Position numbers and translations under genes: made by a program
NCBI GenBank assembly: GCA_017406805.1
Contig: JAFQXU010000051.1
Coordinates: forward strand, 1-64,000
Length of the DNA stretch: 64,000 nt
Direction of reading: 5' to 3'
Source: Clostridia bacterium
GTDB taxonomy: Bacteria; Bacillota; Clostridia; Oscillospirales; Acutalibacteraceae
Shown: piece after piece, positions 52,291 to 62,983 of the stretch
Layout of the letters: every line of letters starts with the position of its first letter
How positions within the stretch are numbered: position 1 is the stretch's first letter
The notes under the pieces: model-generated
The model's input: the letters and a program-made list of their open reading frames with translations, nothing else
Told to the model about the DNA's origin: nothing
The model's database searches: none

Positions 52291-53118
52291 ATGAAACTAA
52301 CTAAAAAGATTTTTTCTTTATTTTTAGGCATATTAATATTTATTACTGGCATTCCAAATGTTTTTGCAGCTAATTATAATGAGGTCAACATAGCAGTTAT
52401 TGCTTATTCAGAGGAAATTAGAGAGCGTGTTTGTAATAGTATTTCCCCTAGCGGGAACTCTATTATAGGGAGTTCTCCTGTAGATAACAAATATTATAAA
52501 ATAAATTTTGTTAAGTTGCCGCCATATCCTGCGTATTGTGATGATAATGAATTAAGAAGATACATATCAGATAATGAATCTATAATAAATAAATGCTGCG
52601 GTTGTATGTTTATCTATGATTTAAGTAAAGTTTATGATTTTTATAATGGCCCATTACTTGAAACTTGGAAAATGCGAGAAAATGGCTACGGCAATGAAGT
52701 AAAAGAAGAATGCCGCCGTTGGTGCCATGCTATTGAAAAAATTAATCCCGAACGTTATTTCCTTTTTATACCTGATGCAAGTAGATTAAGAGATTCCGAT
52801 TTAAGATATTGGTGTAACTATGCTTGTGATAATATATGCAGTTGTGAAAATTCATGGATGGAATCACATCCAGGGCATCCTCAATTTGTTTGCGCACTGA
52901 TATTTCCACAAAGATCTAACGATATTTGCTCTAATCTTCTCCATTATATACCTATTCATAACCATGCAAGAGGTGTAGGAGATATGATTTATAGACATCC
53001 GGTTGTGTCGGTCGGCGTAGGGGCTTTGGCTGTAGGAGCACTTTGTGGTATAGGCTATGGAATATATAAAGGCGGAGAATATTTATTGAACAAAGCAGCA
53101 AATAGCAATAAAAAATAA
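52291..53118 (+). CDS. Secreted protein with a glycine-rich C-terminal membrane tail, copy 2
   Basis: 275 residues. The frame is open upstream to 52210, but the ATG at 52291 begins a signal peptide almost identical to copy 1 (LTKKIFSLFLGILIFITGIP, cleaved after VFA). The central domain (NEVNIAVIAYSEEIRERVCN, GCMFIYDLSKVYDFYNGPLL, ERYFLFIPDASRLRD) is different in sequence and has many cysteines (CCGC, CICSC). Its strand order faintly recalls a small-GTPase fold, without a P-loop. The C-terminal tail is identical to copy 1. A surface or host-membrane protein is inferred. Confidence 0.7.
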   Translation: MKLTKKIFSLFLGILIFITGIPNVFAANYNEVNIAVIAYSEEIRERVCNSISPSGNSIIGSSPVDNKYYKINFVKLPPYPAYCDDNELRRYISDNESIINKCCGCMFIYDLSKVYDFYNGPLLETWKMRENGYGNEVKEECRRWCHAIEKINPERYFLFIPDASRLRDSDLRYWCNYACDNICSCENSWMESHPGHPQFVCALIFPQRSNDICSNLLHYIPIHNHARGVGDMIYRHPVVSVGVGALAVGALCGIGYGIYKGGEYLLNKAANSNKK

Positions 53119-53150
53119 TAGTTTAAAATTTTAAAATATTTTTATTACAA
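53017..53150 (+). repeat. Duplicated 3' module, copy 2
   Basis: Near-identical to 52001-52134, including the stop codon and following non-coding text. Confidence 0.85.
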
Positions 53151-53175
53151 CTTCAGAAATCTGAAGTTGTTTTTG
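53147..53175 (+). terminator. Terminator after copy 2
   Basis: ACAACTTCAG / CTGAAGTTGT is a perfect 10-bp stem with an AAAT loop and a T tail. Confidence 0.9.
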
Positions 53176-53352
53176 CTTTTATGACTTAAACTGTATCACA
53201 CAGCAATCTCATTTATCTTCTTTTTTACTAACTGTAACACATCAATTGTAATCCTAAGAATTATATTTATTTTTATAAATAAAAGTGTTGTAAAAAACTT
53301 GATTTTAATATAAAATATAAGTTTGAGGATATATTTTTTCAGGAGGAATTTT

Positions 53353-54195
53353 ATGAAGATAAAATTTGTTAAAATGCACGGCTGCGGAAACGACTATGTT
53401 TACATTAATTGCTTTAATCAAAATATTGAAAACCCCGATGAACTGAGCGTTGCACTTTCTGACAGACGTTACAGCATAGGCGGAGACGGAATAATACTTA
53501 TCGAGCCTTCCGATGTTGCAGACGCAAAGATGCGAATTTTTAATAAAGACGGCAGCGAAGGGAAAATGTGTGGTAACGGTATAAGGTGCGTTGCTAAATA
53601 TCTTTTGGATTTAAACATGGTAAAAAATGAACACGATATAAAAATTGAAACTCTAAGCGGAGTAAAAAAATTAAACATCTTAAAAAACAGCGGAAACGAA
53701 GCAACAGTTAAAGTAAACATGGGAAAAGCTGAACTTGCCTCCGAAAAAATACCTGTGATTTTTAACAAAGATAAAGTTATAAACGAGCCAATCACAATAA
53801 ACAAAGATGTTTATAATATAAGCTGCGTATCTATGGGAAATCCGCACTGTGTAATATTCTGCGATGAGGTTTATTCTATTAACGTAAAAGATATAGGCTC
53901 AAATCTTTCTTCTTATAAAATTTTTCCTGAGGGAGTAAATATAGAATTTGCAAGTATAATGGATAAAAATAACATTTCCATGAGAGTTTGGGAAAGAGGA
54001 AGCGGCGAAACTTTGGCATGCGGAAGTGGCGCCTGCGCAAGCGTGGTGGCTGCGGTGGAGAATAATTTTTGCAGTAAAAACGAAGATGTAACGGTTCATT
54101 TACGCGGAGGAAAATTAATAATTAATTATTCAGATAACGGAATTTTAATGACAGGAAACGCAATAAAAGTTTTTGAAGGAGAAGTAGAAGTATGA
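53353..54195 (+). CDS. dapF: Diaminopimelate epimerase
   Basis: 280 residues from the ATG behind AGGAGGAATTTT. Converts LL- to meso-diaminopimelate for lysine and peptidoglycan. The two catalytic cysteines are in [10 protein letters not shown] and [13 protein letters not shown], and [12 protein letters not shown] opens the protein. It overlaps pyrG by 4 bases. Confidence 0.95.
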   Translation: MKIKFVKMHGCGNDYVYINCFNQNIENPDELSVALSDRRYSIGGDGIILIEPSDVADAKMRIFNKDGSEGKMCGNGIRCVAKYLLDLNMVKNEHDIKIETLSGVKKLNILKNSGNEATVKVNMGKAELASEKIPVIFNKDKVINEPITINKDVYNISCVSMGNPHCVIFCDEVYSINVKDIGSNLSSYKIFPEGVNIEFASIMDKNNISMRVWERGSGETLACGSGACASVVAAVENNFCSKNEDVTVHLRGGKLIINYSDNGILMTGNAIKVFEGEVEV

Positions 54196-55787
54196 CAAAG
54201 TATGTTTTTGTAACCGGCGGCGTAGTATCAGGCCTTGGAAAAGGAATTACGGCGGCATCACTGGGAAGACTTTTAAAGTCCCGTGGGCTAAAGGTAATGG
54301 CTCAAAAATTAGACCCTTATATAAACGTGGATCCCGGAACAATGAGCCCGTATCAGCACGGAGAAGTTTTTGTAACGGAAGACGGTGCGGAAACAGACCT
54401 CGACCTTGGTCACTACGAAAGATTTATTGATGAAAATTTAAATAAATACTCCAATTTAACAACGGGAAAGGTTTACTGGAACGTTCTTCAAAAAGAAAGA
54501 AAAGGAGAATACCTTGGAGAAACAATTCAGGTTATTCCTCATATAACAAACGAGATTAAGAAATTTATATATTCCGTTGGTGAAAAATCAAATGCCGATG
54601 TGGTTATAACAGAAATTGGCGGCACTACGGGAGATATAGAAAGCCAGCCGTTTTTAGAGGCAATAAGGCAAGTTTCTTTGGAAGTTGGAAAAGATAACTG
54701 CGTTTTTATACATGTTACATTAATTCCTTATATTTCGAGTTCCGGCGAATATAAATCCAAGCCAACACAACATTCCGTAAAAGAACTCAGATCACTTGGA
54801 ATAAATCCGGACGTAATTGTTGCCAGATGCGACAAACCTCTTACAAAAAGCATCAAAGATAAAATCTCGCTGTTCTGTAATGTTAAGCCGGACTGCGTTA
54901 TCAATAATATTACGGTTTCTTCGCTTTATCATGCACCGTCTATGCTGGAGGACAATGATTTTTCAAATATTGTTTGCAGGGAACTTAATTTGGATTGCCC
55001 GGAAGGCGATATGACAGAGTGGAATGAAATGCTTAGCAGAATAGATAATCGCAGTAAAAAAGCCAAAATTGCACTCGTTGGAAAATATGTTCAGCTTCAT
55101 GATGCTTATCTTTCTGTGGCGGAAGCGCTTAATCACGGCGGATTTGAAACAGATACAAATGTTGAAATAAAATGGATTGATTCCGAACTCATCACAGAAT
55201 TTACAGTAAACGAACATTTGGGAGATTGCGACGGAATTTTAGTCCCTGGTGGATTTGGCGGAAGAGGCTTGGAAGGTAAACTTGAAGCCGCAAAATACGC
55301 CAGAGAAAATAATATCCCGTACCTCGGTATTTGCCTTGGCATGCAAGCCGCTGTAATTGAATTTGCAAGAAATGTTTTGAATTTAAGAGATGCCAATTCC
55401 GAAGAATTTGACGAAAAAACCCATAATCCTGTTATTCATTTAATGAACGACCAAAAAGATAAAACTCAAAAAGGTGGCACAATGCGTCTGGGAGCGTATC
55501 CGTGCAACATTAAAGAAAACACGCTGATGAGCAGAGCCTACGGGAAACCTGAAGTTTTCGAGAGACATCGCCACAGATATGAATTTAATAACGATTACCG
55601 CGAAGAAATAGAAAAAAATGGTATGAAAATAACGGGTGTTTCTCCAAATGGCGTTTTAGTAGAAGCAGTTGAAATACCAAAAAATAAATTCTTTGTGGGA
55701 GTTCAATACCACCCGGAATTCAAGAGCAGACCAAATCATGCGCACCCTCTGTTTCGAGAATTTGTGCGAGCAGCAAGCCATAAATAA
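54192..55787 (+). CDS. pyrG: CTP synthase
   Basis: 531 residues. The synthase domain has the P-loop-like [17 protein letters not shown] and [16 protein letters not shown], the glutaminase domain has [10 protein letters not shown] and the nucleophile elbow YLGICLGMQ, with [10 protein letters not shown] for the catalytic His/Glu. Makes CTP from UTP. Translationally coupled to dapF. Confidence 0.96.
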   Translation: MTKYVFVTGGVVSGLGKGITAASLGRLLKSRGLKVMAQKLDPYINVDPGTMSPYQHGEVFVTEDGAETDLDLGHYERFIDENLNKYSNLTTGKVYWNVLQKERKGEYLGETIQVIPHITNEIKKFIYSVGEKSNADVVITEIGGTTGDIESQPFLEAIRQVSLEVGKDNCVFIHVTLIPYISSSGEYKSKPTQHSVKELRSLGINPDVIVARCDKPLTKSIKDKISLFCNVKPDCVINNITVSSLYHAPSMLEDNDFSNIVCRELNLDCPEGDMTEWNEMLSRIDNRSKKAKIALVGKYVQLHDAYLSVAEALNHGGFETDTNVEIKWIDSELITEFTVNEHLGDCDGILVPGGFGGRGLEGKLEAAKYARENNIPYLGICLGMQAAVIEFARNVLNLRDANSEEFDEKTHNPVIHLMNDQKDKTQKGGTMRLGAYPCNIKENTLMSRAYGKPEVFERHRHRYEFNNDYREEIEKNGMKITGVSPNGVLVEAVEIPKNKFFVGVQYHPEFKSRPNHAHPLFREFVRAASHK

Positions 55788-55804
55788 AGGGGGATAATTT
55801 AAAT

Positions 55805-56992
55805 ATGATTGGGTTTAATAAAAATTTTAATAATCTTAAGAAAAATTATCTTTTTTCGGAAATTGCTCGAAAATCCGAAGAATATAAGCAAAACAACCCC
55901 GAAAAAAAAGAAATTATAAAACTTGGAATAGGCGATGTTACCTTGCCAATTTGCCCGGCGGTTATAAACGCTATGCACAGTGCCGTTGACGATATGTCCC
56001 GGGCGGAAACATTTAAAGGCTACGGCCCGTATGAGGGATATGAATTTTTGCGCGAAGCAATTTGTAAATACTATAAAAATTTTGGCGTAAATATTAATTC
56101 CAGTGAAGTATATGTTTCCGACGGAGCAAAAAGTGACACGGCAAATCTCCCGGAAATATTTGAATTAAATGGTAAAGTGCTAATTCAAAATCCAACTTAT
56201 CCTGTTTATATGGATAGCAGTATTTTAAGAGGAAACGATATTTCCTACATCAACGCAAACGAAGAAAACGAATTTCTCCCATTGCCGGATTATTCCGTTA
56301 AGCCGAGTTTGATATTTATTTGCTCGCCAAATAATCCAACCGGCGCGGTGTATAATAAAAATCAGCTCAAAAAATGGGTTGACTATGCGCTGGAAAATAA
56401 GGCAATAATATTATTTGATGCAGCGTATGAGTCTTTTATTGAAGATGAAACTTTACCCCACAGCATTTTTGAAATAGAAGGTGCAAAAAATTGCGCCATT
56501 GAAATATGCTCTTTTTCAAAAAATGCAGGTTTTACGGGCCTTAGATGTGGATATGTAGTTATTCCGAATGAACTTAAAATAAACGGCGTAAAAGCCGGAG
56601 ATATGTGGCTTAGGCGCTTGGCAATTAAATTTAACGGAACGTCATATATTACTCAAAAAGGCGCAGAGGCGGCGCTTTCGCCCGAAGGACAAAACCAAAT
56701 TAAAAAATGTATTTCTTACTACAAAGAAAATTCAAAAATACTTTCAAGCACATTAAATGAACTAAATATTTGGCATATTGGCGGAAAAAATTCGCCGTAT
56801 ATTTGGCTTAAATGCCCAAACAATATGAGTTCATGGGAATTTTTTGATTTGCTGCTTGAAAAAGCAAATATTGTAGGAACTCCGGGGTCAGGATTTGGAA
56901 CAAACGGAGAGGGATTTTTTAGGCTTTCGTCATTCGGCGACAAAGAAAATGTTTTAAAAGCCGCAGAAAGAATAAAGAGTATAAAATTTTAA
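55805..56992 (+). CDS. dapL: LL-diaminopimelate aminotransferase
   Basis: 395 residues, a class I PLP aminotransferase. [43 protein letters not shown] and the PLP-Lys motif [15 protein letters not shown] match DapL, which makes LL-DAP directly from tetrahydrodipicolinate. It complements dapF two genes upstream, showing the aminotransferase branch of lysine/DAP synthesis. Confidence 0.93.
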   Translation: MIGFNKNFNNLKKNYLFSEIARKSEEYKQNNPEKKEIIKLGIGDVTLPICPAVINAMHSAVDDMSRAETFKGYGPYEGYEFLREAICKYYKNFGVNINSSEVYVSDGAKSDTANLPEIFELNGKVLIQNPTYPVYMDSSILRGNDISYINANEENEFLPLPDYSVKPSLIFICSPNNPTGAVYNKNQLKKWVDYALENKAIILFDAAYESFIEDETLPHSIFEIEGAKNCAIEICSFSKNAGFTGLRCGYVVIPNELKINGVKAGDMWLRRLAIKFNGTSYITQKGAEAALSPEGQNQIKKCISYYKENSKILSSTLNELNIWHIGGKNSPYIWLKCPNNMSSWEFFDLLLEKANIVGTPGSGFGTNGEGFFRLSSFGDKENVLKAAERIKSIKF

Positions 56993-57029
56993 ATTTTATA
57001 AATATTTTAATAATGTGAGGTTGAAAATT

Positions 57030-58097
57030 ATGGCATTTGATAAGAACAAAGCACTCGAAACAGCACTTGGACAAATTGAAAAACAATTCGGCAAAGGAGC
57101 AGTAATGAAGCTTGGGAAAAACGAAACAATGCACGTTGATTCTATTTCAACGGGTTCGTTATCGCTTGATATTGCCCTGGGAATTGGCGGACTTCCGAGA
57201 GGAAGAATTATTGAAATTTACGGTCCGGAATCTTCCGGAAAAACTACTTTGGCACTTTCTTGCATAGCCCAAGGTCAAAAAAATGGTGGAAATGCTGCAT
57301 TTATTGATGTTGAACATGCATTGGACCCCGTTTACGCAGCCAATTTGGGAGTAGATATTGATTCGCTCCTCGTTTCTCAGCCGGATACAGGCGAACAAGC
57401 ACTTGAAATTACAGAATCTCTCGTCCGCTCAGGCGCAATTGATGTAATAGTCGTTGACTCCGTTGCGGCGCTTGTGCCAAGAGCAGAAATTGAAGGCGAA
57501 ATGGGCGATTCACATGTTGGTTTACAGGCAAGACTTATGTCTCAAGCGCTCAGAAAACTCGCCGGCGCAATATCCAAATCAAACTGCGTGGCAATATTTA
57601 TAAATCAGCTTCGTGAAAAAGTCGGAATTATGTTCGGCAATCCGGAAGTTACCCCCGGCGGACGTGCTCTTAAGTTCTATTCATCGGTAAGAATCGACAT
57701 AAGAAGAATTGAAACCCTAAAATCAAACGGCGAAATGATTGGCTCCAGAACAAGAGCAAAAGTTGTAAAAAATAAGATTGCTCCACCATTTAGAGAAGCT
57801 GAATTTGACGTTATGTACGGTCAAGGAATATCCCATGAAGGAGAAATACTTGATTTGGCGGTTAAATTAGACATAATTCAAAAAAGTGGTTCTTGGTTTG
57901 CTTGCGGCGAAAAGAAATTGGCACAAGGTCGCGACAAAACCAAAGAATACCTAAGAGATAATCCGGAATTTGCCGCAAAAATAGAAAATGAAGTAAGAAA
58001 AAAATCCGGAGAAATTTACTCCAAACCTTCAATGGGTAGAAATATGGAAGCAAAAACAGATTTAGACCAAAAAATTGAAGAAAAAGCTTCTGAATAA
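57030..58097 (+). CDS. recA: Recombinase A
   Basis: 355 residues from the ATG behind GTGAGGTTG (the GTG 15 bases upstream is not used by homologs). The Walker [13 protein letters not shown], the ATP-binding [15 protein letters not shown] and the DNA-binding L1/L2 regions ([40 protein letters not shown]) are intact. RecA drives homologous recombination and SOS. The usual neighbour recX is displaced 2.2 kb by an ankyrin gene. Confidence 0.97.
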   Translation: MAFDKNKALETALGQIEKQFGKGAVMKLGKNETMHVDSISTGSLSLDIALGIGGLPRGRIIEIYGPESSGKTTLALSCIAQGQKNGGNAAFIDVEHALDPVYAANLGVDIDSLLVSQPDTGEQALEITESLVRSGAIDVIVVDSVAALVPRAEIEGEMGDSHVGLQARLMSQALRKLAGAISKSNCVAIFINQLREKVGIMFGNPEVTPGGRALKFYSSVRIDIRRIETLKSNGEMIGSRTRAKVVKNKIAPPFREAEFDVMYGQGISHEGEILDLAVKLDIIQKSGSWFACGEKKLAQGRDKTKEYLRDNPEFAAKIENEVRKKSGEIYSKPSMGRNMEAKTDLDQKIEEKASE

Positions 58098-58134
58098 TAA
58101 AAACATAAAACATCGAATATTTTATTGACATATA

Positions 58135-58163
58135 TTGACATTTTTAGCCATCTTTGGAATAAT
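58135..58163 (+). promoter_or_regulatory. Promoter of the secreted ankyrin gene
   Basis: TTGACA (58135-58140) and AATAAT (58158-58163) with a 17-base spacer; a second TTGACA lies 10 bases upstream. Confidence 0.6.
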
Positions 58164-58211
58164 TATAACATGGCAATTATATGCCAAATAAAATATTGAA
58201 AGGTGATTTTT

Positions 58212-60323
58212 ATGAAAAAAATCAAAAAATTATTATTATGCGGAGTTGTGTGCACACTAAGTTTGTGCTGTGCTGTACCGGTGTTTGCTGATAAAAACAG
58301 AGACCTTAGAGAAGCCGCCGCGTGCGGAGACCTTTATGGTGTTAAAAGGCTTATTAAAGAAGGTGCTTATGTTAATAGTAAGAACTACGATGGTGAAACC
58401 CCTTTAATATTAGCCCTTAAAAATAATCATGAAGATGTAGTTAAATATTTAGTCGAAAACGTAGAAGGCGTTAAGAGCTGTGGCGCAGAACCCATGAATG
58501 TAGCATATAAAAACTGTGGTATCTCTATGATGCAGTATCTTTTTAATCATGGTATAAATGAAATAAGCGATCCTTATTATAAGTTTAAAGGTGCAATATA
58601 CAATAAACGCTATAAAACAGCTAATTTTTTATTGAAACATTATAATAATGTTTCACGAATTTGTGCAGAAAATTTTGCATTTCATCTCGAAGAGGTGAAT
58701 GAGTATGATTTTTGCAAATTAATTGATGAAGATCTTATAGAAACAGATTCTATTGCTTATATAGTTGCTTATTATAATGGTTATAAAAAAGTTTGCCAAA
58801 AACTAAAAGAGCTTTGCGGAGATAAAGTTAAACTTGATTTAAAAGCTATAAAATCAGCAAAGAGTTTTAAGCAGGATTATGGGCGTCGCTATAGTGAATA
58901 TATAGAAAGATTTATAGAAATGGCAGTGATTAATGAAGATAAAGAAGCGTTTGAAGCATTAATTAATAATGGTATTATGACCGAAATGCAACTGCTTAAT
59001 AAAAAAAAAGGTAGACTTTTTAAAAAAATAGATGATGACCTTACTGCTGGCAAATTTGATACTAAAAATATCAAAAAATTAATTGATATGGATGAAAATA
59101 AAGAACAAGTTAATAAAATTTTAGTAACTGCAATAAAAAACGATGAACTCAATATAGTCGAGCTTTTTATTAATAGCAAATTTGATATTAATAGCCGTAT
59201 TAACTATGGAGACACAGCTTTAATGGTGGCTTCTAGTGAGGGTAAGACAGAAATAGTGAAATTTTTGGTCAATAATGGTGCAGATGTTAATATTAAAACT
59301 GATTATGGAAAAACAGCTTTAATGGTGGCTAGTGAGGGTAAGACAGAAATAGTGAAATTTTTGGTCAATAATGGTGCAGATGTTAATATTAAAACTGCTT
59401 GTGGAAACACAGCTTTAATGGTGGCTTCTCAATGGGGTAGTGCAAAAATAGTAAAAATTTTGATTGATAATGGTGCAGAAGTTAATGTTAAAAATGATGA
59501 TAAACGTACTGCTTTAGACTTAGCTAAAAAATACGTGAAAAAGAAATGGGTAGATAACAAAGAGGATTATATAGAAATAATACAACTGCTTGAAAGTTTT
59601 CAGCCTGCTAAAACCACTACAAAGAAATCTATTTTTTCTAAGTTGTTTTCAAAAGATAAGAAAACCAATAAACCTACTACTATCACGAGAAATGAAAAAT
59701 CTATTGTTACGCCAGAAACAAATACACCGGCGCCAATACCACTGACTAATAGTAACTCGACCAGAAAACCCAGTTTCCCGCCGATTCCTCAAAAACAATT
59801 ACCGCCAAATCCTCAACCAAGCGTAAAACAAGTTAATAATTTTTCGGTTCCATCATCTAACGCACCGGTAGCACCTCCTGCTCCAAAAATTAATGCTAAT
59901 AACAATAAGCAGTCTATTAATAAGTCTATAAATGCTAAGAATTGTTATGGAAACACCCCGCTATTTGAGGCAATTTCAAGTGCTAATTTAAGTCAAGCAA
60001 AAAATTTGCTGGAAAATGGTGCAGATGTTAATGCCAGAAACTCCGGCAGCATGACCGCATTAATGGCGGCAATTACTACCGGGAATGAATATGCTATTAA
60101 ACTTTTAATTAATTACGGCGCAGACGTTAATATACGCAGTATTAATACAGGTATGACCGCTTTAATGATGGCCGTTGTTGAAGAACAAGCAGATATGGTT
60201 AGAATTCTAATTAAAAACAGAGCAGATGTTACCGCTAAACTTGACAACGGAGAATCGGTATTAATGATGGCTAAAAATGAAGAAATAAGGCAAGAACTTA
60301 TAAATGCGGGAGCAACAATCTAA
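58212..60323 (+). CDS. Large secreted ankyrin-repeat protein
   Basis: 703 residues from the ATG behind GAAAGGTGATTTTT. A signal peptide (IKKLLLCGVVCTLSLCCAVP, cleaved after VFA) is followed by ankyrin repeats in two blocks: residues ~25-90 and ~300-440, then a proline-rich linker (~500-570, PPIPQKQLPPNPQ, APVAPPAPK), then three more repeats to the end. Two repeats of ~96 bases at 59220-59420 are nearly identical at DNA level, a recent duplication. Exported ankyrin proteins of host-associated bacteria bind eukaryotic proteins; that role is inferred. Inserted between recA and recX. Confidence 0.8.
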   Translation: MKKIKKLLLCGVVCTLSLCCAVPVFADKNRDLREAAACGDLYGVKRLIKEGAYVNSKNYDGETPLILALKNNHEDVVKYLVENVEGVKSCGAEPMNVAYKNCGISMMQYLFNHGINEISDPYYKFKGAIYNKRYKTANFLLKHYNNVSRICAENFAFHLEEVNEYDFCKLIDEDLIETDSIAYIVAYYNGYKKVCQKLKELCGDKVKLDLKAIKSAKSFKQDYGRRYSEYIERFIEMAVINEDKEAFEALINNGIMTEMQLLNKKKGRLFKKIDDDLTAGKFDTKNIKKLIDMDENKEQVNKILVTAIKNDELNIVELFINSKFDINSRINYGDTALMVASSEGKTEIVKFLVNNGADVNIKTDYGKTALMVASEGKTEIVKFLVNNGADVNIKTACGNTALMVASQWGSAKIVKILIDNGAEVNVKNDDKRTALDLAKKYVKKKWVDNKEDYIEIIQLLESFQPAKTTTKKSIFSKLFSKDKKTNKPTTITRNEKSIVTPETNTPAPIPLTNSNSTRKPSFPPIPQKQLPPNPQPSVKQVNNFSVPSSNAPVAPPAPKINANNNKQSINKSINAKNCYGNTPLFEAISSANLSQAKNLLENGADVNARNSGSMTALMAAITTGNEYAIKLLINYGADVNIRSINTGMTALMMAVVEEQADMVRILIKNRADVTAKLDNGESVLMMAKNEEIRQELINAGATI
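59215..59411 (+). repeat. Near-identical tandem ankyrin repeats
   Basis: Two ~97-base units encoding GKTEIVKFLVNNGADVNIKT differ by a 3-base deletion and a few substitutions, while other repeats in the gene are diverged. This indicates recent unit duplication and possible length variation between strains. Confidence 0.8.
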
Positions 60324-60348
60324 TTTAAAAAATAAAGGAGGCATATAT

Positions 60349-60960
60349 GTGATAATTACAAGTATAAAAAAATCAAAAAAAGGTAATATACTCATATATG
60401 CCGATAATAATTATTTAGCAAGCGTTTTGCCCGAAGTTTTTTTGAAAAGTGGCCTTAAAATCGGAAGCTACATCGATGATGAAATTTTAGAAAGTTTAAA
60501 CGAAGAAATAAATTTAAACAAAGCCAAAGAAAAAGCCTTGCGGCTTCTTTCTTTTAGGGCACATTCAAAACATGAACTGAAAAATAAAATAAAAAATTCT
60601 TTGGGCGAAAAATACGCCGAAAAAGCAGCCGAAAAAATGGAAAACTTGGGGCTGGTAAACGACAAAGAATTTGCTTTTCTTTACGCTAAAGAACTTTTTT
60701 TCAAAAAATTATATTCCATTAAAAGGGTTAAATACGAACTTACAAAAAAAGGTGTAGAAAATAATATAATTGAAGAGACTCTTAGTAAAATAGATATAAA
60801 TGAAGAAGAAAATATTAAAAAAATCTTTTTAAAAAAGCACACCGATAAAAACACGACGGAAAATGAAAAAGAACTCAGAAAATTAGTATCATATTGTCAA
60901 AGGCTTGGTTACAGCTGGAGCGTCATTAACTCAGCCATTAATGAATTAGAGGAGAATTAA
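60349..60960 (+). CDS. recX: Regulatory protein RecX
   Basis: 203 residues from a GTG behind AAAGGAGGCATATAT. RecX limits RecA filament growth. The three-helix repeats of RecX are recognisable (ALRLLSFRAHSKHELKNKI, GLVNDKEFAFLYAKELFFKK, KLVSYCQRLGYSWSVINSAI). It would normally follow recA directly. Its stop is 2 bases from the pgsA start. Confidence 0.88.
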   Translation: MIITSIKKSKKGNILIYADNNYLASVLPEVFLKSGLKIGSYIDDEILESLNEEINLNKAKEKALRLLSFRAHSKHELKNKIKNSLGEKYAEKAAEKMENLGLVNDKEFAFLYAKELFFKKLYSIKRVKYELTKKGVENNIIEETLSKIDINEEENIKKIFLKKHTDKNTTENEKELRKLVSYCQRLGYSWSVINSAINELEEN

Positions 60961-60962
60961 AA

Positions 60963-61523
60963 ATGAACACACCAAATAAACTTACTGTTTTAAGAATTCT
61001 TTTAGTATTTCCCGCTGTTTTTTTCGTGCTTTACACTCATATTCCCGGCAGATGGCTTTTTACTTTTTTAATTTTTGCATTTGCCTCTTATACAGACTAT
61101 CTGGACGGGAAAATAGCCAGAAAGTATAACTTTATAACTGATTTTGGAAAAATAATGGACCCTTTGGCAGATAAAATACTCGTTATTTCTATGCTCATTT
61201 GTTTTGTTGGGCTGAAACTTTCTCCCGTTTTGCCCGTTGTATTTATTGTTATACGGGAATTCACGGTTACATCGGTGAGATTTTTGCTTTTAAAAACCGG
61301 TGGCAAGGTTGTACCGGCGAATATTTGGGGCAAATTAAAAACCGTAAGTCAGATAATAGCAATAAATGCAGTTATAATTTTTCAAATGTACATAGAAATA
61401 ACAGGTAATAAGCTTGGCATGATTTTTAACGCCATATCCTATTTGCTTATTTGGCTTAGTGCAGTGTTTTCCCTGATTTCCGGAGTGATTTATATTTGGG
61501 AAAACCGAAAATTTTTAAATTAA
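60963..61523 (+). CDS. pgsA: CDP-diacylglycerol--glycerol-3-phosphate 3-phosphatidyltransferase
   Basis: 186 residues, five or so membrane helices. The CDP-alcohol phosphotransferase signature DYLDGKIARKYNFITDFGKI gives the D-G-AR-G-D-D metal and substrate residues (with GKIMDPLADK following). First step of phosphatidylglycerol synthesis in the membrane. Confidence 0.94.
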   Translation: MNTPNKLTVLRILLVFPAVFFVLYTHIPGRWLFTFLIFAFASYTDYLDGKIARKYNFITDFGKIMDPLADKILVISMLICFVGLKLSPVLPVVFIVIREFTVTSVRFLLLKTGGKVVPANIWGKLKTVSQIIAINAVIIFQMYIEITGNKLGMIFNAISYLLIWLSAVFSLISGVIYIWENRKFLN

Positions 61524-61542
61524 TTTTTAAGGGGAAATAAAA

Positions 61543-62943
61543 ATGAAACTTTATAATACATTTTCTAGAAAAAAAGAAGAATTTATTCCGATGGAAAAAG
61601 GTAAAGTAAAAATCTACGCTTGCGGCCCAACGGTTTATAATTATATACACGTAGGAAATGCTCGTCCTATATGCGTTTTTGACGCGCTAAGAAGATATTT
61701 TGAGTATAGGGGATATAAGGTAACTTTCGTTCAAAATTTTACGGATATTGACGACAAAATAATCAAAAAAGCAAATGAAGAAAAATCCGATTTTCTAGCC
61801 GTTTCTCAAAAATATATAAAAGAATATAAAAAAGACGCCAAGGGGCTCAATATCAAAGAGGCAAGCATTCATCCAAAAGCCACCGAAAACATAGACGAGA
61901 TTATAAAAATAGTAAAAACTTTAATTGAAAAAGGTTACGCTTATTCGCTTAAAAATGGCGACGTGTATTTTAGCACACGCAAATTTAAAAATTACGGCAA
62001 ACTTTCCGGACAAACAATAGATGATTTGCGTTCCGGTGCCAGAATACAAGTTGACGAGGCAAAAAATGACCCGCTTGATTTTGCACTTTGGAAATCCGCA
62101 AAATCCGGTGAACCATATTGGGAAAGCCCCTGGGGGAACGGCCGCCCAGGATGGCATATTGAATGTTCTGCAATGGCGGGAAAGTATCTGGGCAAAACGA
62201 TTGACATTCACTGCGGCGGGCAAGATTTAATTTTTCCGCACCACGAAAATGAAATAGCCCAAAGCGAATGCGCCAATAGTATAAAATTTGCAAATTATTG
62301 GCTTCATAATGGCTACATAAATGTTAACAGTCAAAAAATGTCGAAATCTTTGGGGAATTTCTTTACGGTTAGGGAAATCTCTGAAAAATACGGATATGAG
62401 CCGATTCGCTATCTTATGATTTCTTCGCATTATCGCAGTCCGATAAATTTTAGCGAGGAAATTATAATGCAGTGCAAATCTGCTTTGGAGCGTCTTTATA
62501 ATTTTAAAGAAAATTTGCTTTTTGCAATAAAAAATTCCTTGGATAACGTTGAAAACAGCTTTTCTTTTGATTTAAATTTATACAAAAATAAATTTATAGA
62601 CGCTATGGACGATGATTTAAATACAGCCGATGCTTTGGGGGTTATCTTTGAACTTGTTAAAGATGTGAACATGAGCATTCTCGGAAAATCTAACGCTGGG
62701 GGAAAAACTCTGAGAGATATTTTAAGCTTATTTTGTGAATTAACGGGCGTTCTCGGAATTTTATATGAAGAAAAAAGAACAGAAAAAATAAGCAAAGAAG
62801 AAATTGAAAAGCTCATAGAAAAAAGAAACAACGCCAGAAAAGAAAAAAACTGGAAATTAGCCGACGAAATAAGAGATGAGCTAAAAAGAAAAAACGTTAT
62901 TATAGAAGACACGGCGAACGGAACAAAATATACTTTTAAGTAA
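61543..62943 (+). CDS. cysS: Cysteinyl-tRNA synthetase
   Basis: 466 residues. The class I motifs are VGNARPICVFDALRRYFEYR (HIGH-type HVGN) and KMSKSLGNFF. The zinc ligands include Cys27 (YACGPTVYNY), a Cys in WHIECSAMAG and the HCGGQDLIFPHHENE segment. Charges tRNA-Cys. RBS AAGGGGAAAT. No anomaly. Confidence 0.95.
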   Translation: MKLYNTFSRKKEEFIPMEKGKVKIYACGPTVYNYIHVGNARPICVFDALRRYFEYRGYKVTFVQNFTDIDDKIIKKANEEKSDFLAVSQKYIKEYKKDAKGLNIKEASIHPKATENIDEIIKIVKTLIEKGYAYSLKNGDVYFSTRKFKNYGKLSGQTIDDLRSGARIQVDEAKNDPLDFALWKSAKSGEPYWESPWGNGRPGWHIECSAMAGKYLGKTIDIHCGGQDLIFPHHENEIAQSECANSIKFANYWLHNGYINVNSQKMSKSLGNFFTVREISEKYGYEPIRYLMISSHYRSPINFSEEIIMQCKSALERLYNFKENLLFAIKNSLDNVENSFSFDLNLYKNKFIDAMDDDLNTADALGVIFELVKDVNMSILGKSNAGGKTLRDILSLFCELTGVLGILYEEKRTEKISKEEIEKLIEKRNNARKEKNWKLADEIRDELKRKNVIIEDTANGTKYTFK

Positions 62944-62983
62944 ATAAAATGGTGGTGAAAATGCACTTAGTGCCTTAAAATAA

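Noticed and set aside
52291..53118. Small GTPase in the second paralog of the secreted pair
   Set aside because: There is no P-loop GxxxxGKS/T or NKxD, only a loosely similar strand order.
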